Shown here: positions 6,233 to 10,642 of the stretch, piece by piece
Position numbering within the stretch: position 1 is the first letter of the stretch
How the letters are laid out: each line of letters opens with the position of its first letter
NCBI GenBank assembly: GCA_002327415.1
Contig: DCVU01000049.1
Coordinates: forward strand, 1 to 10,642
Length of the DNA: 10,642 nt
Reading direction: 5' to 3'
From: Smithella sp. UBA2180
GTDB lineage: Bacteria > Desulfobacterota > Syntrophia > Syntrophales > Smithellaceae
Made by a program: the position numbers and the translations under genes
Notes under the pieces: generated by a model
What the model saw: only the letters and a program-made list of their open reading frames with translations
Databases searched by the model: none
Told to the model about the DNA's origin: nothing

Positions 6233-6691
6233 ATGGCCAGAGTTGAATTAAATGTTCAGGCGCCGGATTTTACGCTGGATGATTTTAACGGCAAGAGCGT
6301 ATCTCTTTCCGACTATAAAAACAAAAAGAATGTCATGGTAGTTTTCAATCGTGGATTCTTTTGACCATTCTGCCGCGCGCACATGGCGCAGTTGCGCCAG
6401 GATTATGAAAAATTTGTAAAGCTGAATACGGAAATCATTGTTGCCGGGCCGGAGAAGGCCGAAGCTTTCCGGGACTACTGGGAAAAAGAAAATCTGCCGT
6501 TCATCGGTTTGCCCGATCCCGAACACAAGGTTTTGAAATTGTATGGTCAGGAGATCAAGATATTCAAATTGGGAAGAATGCCCGCGCAGGTGATGATTGA
6601 TAAATCCGGTAAGGTTCGATTTGTTCATTACGGTCATTCAATGTCGGATATACCGGCAAATGAAGAACTCATCAATTTACTGACCCCGTAA
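6233..6691 (+). CDS. Peroxiredoxin-like (AhpC/TSA-type) selenoprotein, UxxC (in-frame TGA = Sec44)
   Basis: Read through TGA 6362-6364, the frame gives 152 residues. The start is peroxiredoxin-like (APDFTLDDFNGKSVSLSDY, 10-28), then strand VMVVFNRGFF and the active site U-P-F-C (44-47) followed by RAHMAQLR. PDPEHKVLKLYG (around 100-111) and PAQVMIDKSGKVRFVHYG (around 121-138), with its expected Pro before the final strands, complete the thioredoxin fold. The redox Cys of the family falls exactly on the TGA, so selenocysteine insertion is strongly indicated. ATG 6233 has a strong GGAGG (6219-6223) 9 nt upstream. Starting at ATG 6383 instead would remove the first strands and the active site. 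The likely role is reduction of peroxides or thiol-linked substrates in the cytoplasm. The tail ends LINLLTP, shorter than the SLIETQ tails left in nearby fragments. Confidence 0.88.
6384..6399 (+). promoter_or_regulatory. Bacterial SECIS element for the peroxiredoxin-like selenoprotein
   Basis: TGGCGC (6384-6389) and GCGCCA (6394-6399) form a perfect 6-bp GC-rich stem with loop AGTT (6390-6393). The loop begins 26 nt after the TGA and has G at its second position followed by U, matching bacterial SECIS rules. The stem lies within the coding sequence for MAQLRQ, so its bases are constrained by both protein and RNA structure. Confidence 0.72.
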
Positions 6692-6816
6692 AAAGGTCGG
6701 ATGCTGCGTTGCGCTACATCCCTCGTTGTTGCGACGTACTCTATGTACGACTCACGCCTCGGTATTTGCGCGCCTTGCCTGCGGCCTCGCGTGCCCTTTA
6801 GGGTATTTTACAAGGT
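6692..6816 (+). repeat. Dispersed intergenic repeat directly after the peroxiredoxin-like gene
   Basis: The stretch GGTCGGATGCTGCGTTGCGC ... GTACTCTATGTACG ... TTGCGCGCCTTGCCTGCGGC ... AAGGTCAT resembles, from memory, a repeat family seen in intergenic DNA of Desulfobacterota. It contains a perfect 5-bp hairpin CGTAC/GTACG (6735-6739, 6745-6749). GTAAAA (6688-6693) and TTTTAC (6806-6811) lie inverted at its two ends, and AAGGTC occurs near both borders. Only one copy is in the window, so the family assignment is from recollection and the limits are approximate. Confidence 0.45.
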
Positions 6817-6838
6817 CATCTGAAACTGATCCTTTTAT

Positions 6839-6877
6839 GAAAGTATCAGTTTGATTGAAACACAGATGGCGAAATAA
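6839..6877 (+). pseudogene. Remnant of a peroxiredoxin-like 3' end (tail fragment A)
   Basis: The frame reads ESISLIETQMAK then TAA. It shares the 18-mer CAGTTTGATTGAAACACA (6847-6864) with fragment B at 8309-8326, whose longer context (MADIPSN followed by KEITSLIETQLSK) is clearly a homologue of the intact protein's end MSDIPANEELINLL. Fragment A is therefore the last 12 codons of a lost paralogue, or of this gene's former tail. It lies just past the dispersed repeat and 20 bp before the GGDEF gene. Confidence 0.5.
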
Positions 6878-6897
6878 AAAACTACAAAGGTTCAGAT

Positions 6898-8196
6898 ATG
6901 AAGCTGAAAACAAAAATCATCGCGGGAACATCGTTCCTGTTTCTTATGCTGGTTATTCTTAGCGCGGTGTTGATTCATAATCAGTGGAAAGTACAGTTCA
7001 AGTTGAAAACCATTCTCTCCGTTAACTATGCCCGTATACAATCGGCCAGAAACCTTCAGGAAGAGATTCTTCAATTATCCAGAGCGGAAAGGAACTACCT
7101 GCTTTTTGAGGAACCGGCATACTTAAATCGGATCCATGAGCGATTAAAGGCGATCGACAAAACGATCGCCCGGCTTGGAAATATTGCTCCTCCCCATGAT
7201 GAACTTGTGAAGGAATTGACCATCGTTATGGCAAATTATAAAAATACGATCCGAAAGATGGTCCGTCTCAATAAGTTCTGGTTCTGGAATAGAAATAAAG
7301 CGAAAGAGTTAGCGAAGAACGCCCTTAGAAAACAGGCCGACAAAATGGATGCGATTTCAGACAAGATCATTAAGTATAACCAGGTTGCCGTAGACAGGCA
7401 GGAAGAGGAGATTTTGTCGCTTTTGAACTGGAACCGTCTTGCCACGTACATCCTATGCGGTTTAATGATATTTTTTTCCATTATGGGGTTATTTATCTTG
7501 TGGAAAACTAACCGCACTTTTCAAATTTTGAACGATGGGATCCTCGCAATTAGGGAAAAACAATTTGGAGATCTCCCGGTCGATTCAGCTAATAATAGTG
7601 AATTCAATTCGTCGATCCGCTCCTTCAACTCAATGTCGGCATGGCTCGGAGGACATATCTACGACTTAAATCAATTGGCGAATAAAGACGGGCTCACCGG
7701 TCTCTACAACCATCGATACTTGCAAGAAAAGTTGGACGAAGAAGTTCGGCGGTTTACCCGTTCCAACGATCCTTTTTCATTGGTGATGGTGGATATCGAC
7801 CGATTCAAGACCGTCAATGACACTTACGGACACGACTCAGGGGACGTTGTCCTTAAACATGTCGCGGAGGTACTGAAAGGCAATCTGCGCGAAAGCGACT
7901 GGGTTGCCCGTTACGGCGGAGAAGAGTTTTTGATATTTCTTTACGGCGCGGACAAACGCGCCGCTTTTCAGGTTATGGAGAAAACAAGAATGGCTGTTGA
8001 GCGATTTGAGATGTTACTGCCTCAACACGACCGCACGGTGCATGTGAATATCAGTTGCGGAATATCATCGTGTCCGTTCGATGGAGCAGCAAAAGACGAA
8101 CTGATACAGAAAGCCGACTCCGCCCTCTACCGTGCGAAGGCGAATGGAAGGAATCAAACGGTTCTGTATGAAATGGATCAAAACAACACAAAGTGA
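6898..8196 (+). CDS. Membrane-bound diguanylate cyclase (HAMP-like linker + GGDEF)
   Basis: A 432-residue inner-membrane sensor that should make cyclic di-GMP from two GTP. TM1 is about 7-27, followed by a mainly helical extracytoplasmic sensor region (about 28-180) like four-helix-bundle ligand domains. TM2 is about 183-203, then a HAMP-like linker (about 204-250), and the GGDEF domain from about 262. Catalytic features are intact: DGLTGLYNHRY (264-274), metal-binding VDIDRFKTVND (298-308) with Asp299, RYGGEEF (338-344), and the product-inhibition site RESD (331-334). It should thus be active and feedback-inhibited. The ligand is unknown. ATG 6898 is preceded by AAAGG (6886-6890) at 7 nt. 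It stands alone, flanked by two peroxiredoxin-tail fragments, and is convergent with the AOR gene. Confidence 0.93.
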   Translation: MKLKTKIIAGTSFLFLMLVILSAVLIHNQWKVQFKLKTILSVNYARIQSARNLQEEILQLSRAERNYLLFEEPAYLNRIHERLKAIDKTIARLGNIAPPHDELVKELTIVMANYKNTIRKMVRLNKFWFWNRNKAKELAKNALRKQADKMDAISDKIIKYNQVAVDRQEEEILSLLNWNRLATYILCGLMIFFSIMGLFILWKTNRTFQILNDGILAIREKQFGDLPVDSANNSEFNSSIRSFNSMSAWLGGHIYDLNQLANKDGLTGLYNHRYLQEKLDEEVRRFTRSNDPFSLVMVDIDRFKTVNDTYGHDSGDVVLKHVAEVLKGNLRESDWVARYGGEEFLIFLYGADKRAAFQVMEKTRMAVERFEMLLPQHDRTVHVNISCGISSCPFDGAAKDELIQKADSALYRAKANGRNQTVLYEMDQNNTK

Positions 8197-8265
8197 TCTG
8201 CCTTTGACTGTTGAGAAATAACGGTTGCAGAAGGTATCAGGCGCGTGGAGTTGAATCATTGCTTA

Positions 8266-8339
8266 GTTCATTAGCGATGGCGGATATACCTTCTAATAAA
8301 GAAATTACCAGTTTGATTGAAACACAATTATCGAAATGA
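8266..8339 (+). pseudogene. Remnant of a peroxiredoxin-like 3' end (tail fragment B)
   Basis: From 8274 the frame reads AMADIPSNKEITSLIETQLS then K and TGA (8337-8339). It aligns with the intact selenoprotein's end SMSDIPANEELINLL, sharing CGGATATACC at DNA level. Just before it, GTTCATTA (8266-8273) equals the start of the codons for VHY in the intact gene, but 7 nt corresponding to CGGTCAT are missing, a frameshifting deletion. Upstream similarity fades quickly. This is a decayed paralogue carrying the same 18-mer as fragment A. Confidence 0.65.
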
Positions 8340-8344
8340 AAGTT

Positions 8345-8513
8345 CTGGATTCCGGCCTTCGAGACTGTGTCGTAATCCTCTTTTGTGTCATTTCGAAGCG
8401 CAGCGAGAAATCTTGATTCCAACAAATTCAGCGCTTTAAGATTCCTCACATACGTTCGGAATGACATTTTTTACAATTGCGACACAGTCTCTTCGCCAGA
8501 ACGACAAGCGGTA
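8345..8513 (-). repeat. Dispersed hairpin repeat, copy 2, interrupted by the MITE-like element
   Basis: The left half CTGGATTCCGGCCTTCG ends at 8361, and the right half continues from the duplicated CTTCG with CCAGAACGACAAGCGG (8496-8511). Removing 8362-8490 plus one CTTCG joins them into ATTCCGGCCTTCGCCAGAAC followed by GAC. That matches the reverse complement of copy 1 (2540-2562) at about 20 of 23 positions. The two halves are thus one older repeat split by an insertion. Confidence 0.65.
8362..8490. mobile_element. 129-bp MITE-like element with terminal inverted repeats and 5-bp target duplication
   Basis: The ends AGACTGTGTCG (8362-8372) and CGACACAGTCT (8480-8490) are perfect 11-bp inverted repeats. 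Both sides are flanked by CTTCG (8357-8361 and 8491-8495), a likely target duplication. Inside are further nested arms: TGTCATTTCGAA (8386-8397) with TTCGGAATGACA (8455-8466), and GAGAAATCTT (8405-8414) with AAGATTCCTC (8438-8447). The whole element can fold into one long imperfect hairpin. It has no coding capacity, so mobility would need a transposase elsewhere. The related full-length element is not identified. Confidence 0.65.
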
Positions 8514-8540
8514 GAATTATTTGGATGAATACTTTATTCT

Positions 8541-10642
8541 CTATTCGTTCATCGCGGTGACTTTTGCTCTGGCTTCGTCGCTCAGAAAATTCCACAAGCC
8601 GATTTTTTTGAGTGTTTCTACTTTCGGGATTCCGGTTGCGTTCCAGCCGCGCTGTCGATAATACACGTCGATTAATTTCTTGAGTTCTTCTTTGCGATGC
8701 TTCATCAGGATTTCGCGTTTATCAAAGGCTTTAATTTTTTGAATTACCTCGAGCGGTTTGTTTAGAATAGAGCTGAGTTGTCCATCGTTATAATCCTTTT
8801 CGTTCTCGTAAAGAACATCTTCCGTTGGGCCAATAGCTCTGTCGGGAATCCAGTCATGTTCGCCTGTTGTTTTTTCGAAGGCCATCATGTTCATTATCCG
8901 TTGCAAATTAATATCGCGGTCGGTCTGCTCGAATATCTTTTCCCAGGTCATATTTGTTCCCAGCATGCCGTTATAGAAATCGGCGTAGATTTCCTGCGAA
9001 GCGGGATTGATGTAGATATCCGTATTTTTGCGATTGCCGGAATCGGGATTAAAAACATCCACCCACGGCAGTTTACACAAGCCCAGATTGTCGTTGCCCA
9101 AACGCACACGCGGATACGTGATTAACGCCTTCGCCTTTTCTTCAAAAGTGGGGAACGCGCCCAGCAAATCAACTTTGACGAGCCAGGCGGCGGCATGATG
9201 CGCGCCGATATCGCTGGCCGCCGCGTAAGAAGCCTGCATGGATAACGACCGATGCGTCCGGTAAAGTGAAAAAGGCAGGCCCTTGACATGCATGGCAAAT
9301 TGTTCCAGCTCTTTGCGGGAATTTATTTTGCCGGTTCGGGCGGAATATTTCTCGCCAATCCAACTGATTAATTCCAGCATGCCCAGGCCTGCAATGCTGG
9401 TCAACGCTGTCTTACGATACGCTGTATCATGGATAAACTGCAGTGCTGCCTTTTCATCACCCCAGTTAAGTTCAAAACCATCCGTGTCTTCTTTGGTCAG
9501 ATAACCGCGCTGGTAGCATTCCATGACAAAAGCCATAATTACCGCGGTGGTAATTGTATCTATACCGTAATTATCGCAATGCCAGTTGGCTTCCATAATG
9601 AATTCGGGATTCCACATACCCAGATTCGAACCGAAGCCGGCCGCTGTTTCATATTCTGGACCGTCAACCCAAACTTTTTTGCCTTTGTGCTCGCCGGAAG
9701 CCAGAGTTACCCAGCCGCCCTTGGTGCATCGCAGATTACAGCCGGGGAAACAGCCGTCCATGCCCCGATGATCAAAAAGATTTTCGGCATAGTTTTTACC
9801 GCAGATTTGTTCCGCTCGCGGGTCTGAACCATACTGGTAATTATTTACAGGCAGTGACTGGTAATCGTCCTTATTCATAAAAGCAATGAGCCCGGCCGAA
9901 CCCTTGCGGTACATTTTGAGCGCATGGGGATCGACTTCTTTGACAATCTTGTGCAGTTTGGTGCCGGATTGCTTTACTTTGTCCCAATCCGCCGCTCCGT
10001 AAGGATTTTCGCCATGCGGAAAACCGGAGAGCACCACAATCGCCCGGATGTTTTTATTGATCATCACCGTGCCCAGTCCGGTGCGACCGGCTTGCTTCGT
10101 TCTGAATAATCCTTTTGTTCCATCCACTGGTTTTACGGCATCATAATAATGACTGTTGATACAACCATACAAGGTATTAGCGGCGCCGATGCCTGTGGTC
10201 AGAAAGACGATATCTTTCTTCTCATGACCGGCCTTAAGAAATTTCTCCACAATTGCTTTTTCCAGATCGAAGACCTGATCAATAGCCGGAGCTTCAATGA
10301 TGTATATTTCGCTTTTAAAATCATCGATGACAATCATGGCGTTGGTTGCACTGATTCCCGTAATCTCGAGGGCGTCAAAGCCCGCGTATTTCAGATAAGC
10401 GCCGAAATGGCCGCCGAAATTGGAAACGCCCGGAATATGCGTCAGCGGAGACAATGAAATAGCCATGCATTTGCTGGTTCCCGGAAATTGCGGAATACCG
10501 CCCAGCGGCCCTGGAGAAAAAATCAGCGGATTTTCCGGATCATCGGCAGTTGTTTTCGCGTTGATTTTTTTGTGCAGAAGGTAAAGCCCCAAACCCCGGC
10601 CGCCAATGAAAAAATCGCGAACCTGCTCATCAAGTGGCGGTG
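8541..10642 (-). CDS. Aldehyde:ferredoxin oxidoreductase family protein (tungstopterin), 5' end outside window
   Basis: The frame is open to the right edge and ends at TAG 8541-8543, with 699 visible residues numbered here from the Pro at 10638-10640. IGGRGLG (12-18) is the conserved N-terminal motif, so a TTG start at 10592 would be wrong. GPLGG, PGTSK and NFGGHFGAYLKYAGFDALEI form the pterin-binding first domain. The 4Fe-4S ligands are Cys297, Cys301 and Cys305 (DGCFPGCNLRC) plus Cys522 in DNLGLC. The pterin-contact DxxG motifs are DNYGI (356-360) and DNLGL (517-521). Family enzymes oxidise aldehydes, or reduce acids, with ferredoxin using a W- or Mo-bispterin. The subfamily and substrate are unresolved; it is not close to BamB as I recall that sequence. 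The CX3CX3C spacing differs from the CX2CX3C of Pyrococcus AOR. About 15-20 residues are probably missing at the N-terminus. Confidence 0.9.
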   Translation of the reverse strand, partial: PPLDEQVRDFFIGGRGLGLYLLHKKINAKTTADDPENPLIFSPGPLGGIPQFPGTSKCMAISLSPLTHIPGVSNFGGHFGAYLKYAGFDALEITGISATNAMIVIDDFKSEIYIIEAPAIDQVFDLEKAIVEKFLKAGHEKKDIVFLTTGIGAANTLYGCINSHYYDAVKPVDGTKGLFRTKQAGRTGLGTVMINKNIRAIVVLSGFPHGENPYGAADWDKVKQSGTKLHKIVKEVDPHALKMYRKGSAGLIAFMNKDDYQSLPVNNYQYGSDPRAEQICGKNYAENLFDHRGMDGCFPGCNLRCTKGGWVTLASGEHKGKKVWVDGPEYETAAGFGSNLGMWNPEFIMEANWHCDNYGIDTITTAVIMAFVMECYQRGYLTKEDTDGFELNWGDEKAALQFIHDTAYRKTALTSIAGLGMLELISWIGEKYSARTGKINSRKELEQFAMHVKGLPFSLYRTHRSLSMQASYAAASDIGAHHAAAWLVKVDLLGAFPTFEEKAKALITYPRVRLGNDNLGLCKLPWVDVFNPDSGNRKNTDIYINPASQEIYADFYNGMLGTNMTWEKIFEQTDRDINLQRIMNMMAFEKTTGEHDWIPDRAIGPTEDVLYENEKDYNDGQLSSILNKPLEVIQKIKAFDKREILMKHRKEELKKLIDVYYRQRGWNATGIPKVETLKKIGLWNFLSDEARAKVTAMNE

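Larger units (their letters stand above)
8197..8540. other. Intergenic region between convergent GGDEF and AOR genes
   Basis: This 344-bp region contains no intact gene. From left to right it holds peroxiredoxin-tail fragment B (8266-8339), half of an interrupted dispersed hairpin repeat (to 8361), a MITE-like hairpin element (8362-8490), and the other half of the repeat (8491 to about 8513). The large hairpin could also serve as a transcription barrier between the two convergent genes. Confidence 0.6.

Noticed and set aside
6383..6691. Starting the peroxiredoxin-like protein at ATG 6383
   Set aside because: It deletes the N-terminal strands and active site; a strong GGAGG and ATG lie at 6219-6235 in the same frame.
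8541..10592. TTG 10592 as the AOR start
   Set aside because: The conserved IGGRG residues lie just upstream in the same frame, so the true start is beyond the window.
1..10642. CRISPR arrays, tRNA or rRNA genes, riboswitches
   Set aside because: I saw no regularly spaced direct repeats, no cloverleaf or rRNA core sequence, and no riboswitch consensus on either strand by eye.

Overview
The window looks like a chromosomal segment of a strictly anaerobic bacterium, most likely a member of the Desulfobacterota (old Deltaproteobacteria, Syntrophus/Smithella-like). That placement is inference. It rests on a tungsten-type aldehyde:ferredoxin oxidoreductase family gene, two selenocysteine-encoding thiol-redox genes, a C_GCAxxG_C_C redox protein, and several dispersed hairpin repeats of a style common in that group.

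Left part (1-2379): the 3' end of an ISL3-type insertion sequence (1-221) sits inside the 3' end of a minus-strand membrane-associated alpha/beta hydrolase gene. The hydrolase's last 19 residues and stop codon are therefore supplied by the IS. Next, also on the minus strand, is a small cysteine-rich C_GCAxxG_C_C protein with a strong ribosome binding site and an 11-bp inverted repeat just upstream of it.

Middle (2380-6691): a repeat-rich intergenic stretch leads to a DsbA/FrnE-like thioredoxin-fold gene (2700-3293). Its active-site Cys codon is an in-frame TGA followed by a good bacterial SECIS hairpin, so it is very probably a selenoprotein that ordinary ORF calling would truncate. An AT-rich, co-directional three-gene module follows: C5 cytosine DNA methyltransferase, Vsr mismatch endonuclease, and an HNH endonuclease with a duplicated N-terminal domain. 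It is best read as a laterally acquired type II restriction-modification system. Immediately after it comes a second selenoprotein, a peroxiredoxin-like UxxC protein (6233-6691), again with an in-frame TGA and a SECIS-like hairpin.

Right part (6692-10642): a dispersed repeat and a fragment of a peroxiredoxin-like 3' end precede a two-TM GGDEF diguanylate cyclase. A second, longer peroxiredoxin-tail fragment lies just after the cyclase. A 129-bp MITE-like hairpin (8362-8490) is inserted in another dispersed repeat. Finally a minus-strand AOR-family gene runs off the right edge, with its start outside the window.

Functionally the window is not one pathway. The shared theme of the host genes is anaerobic redox chemistry (two Sec/Cys thioredoxin-fold proteins, a multi-Cys redox protein, AOR). 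The restriction module, the IS, the MITE and the dispersed repeats are accessory DNA laid between them.
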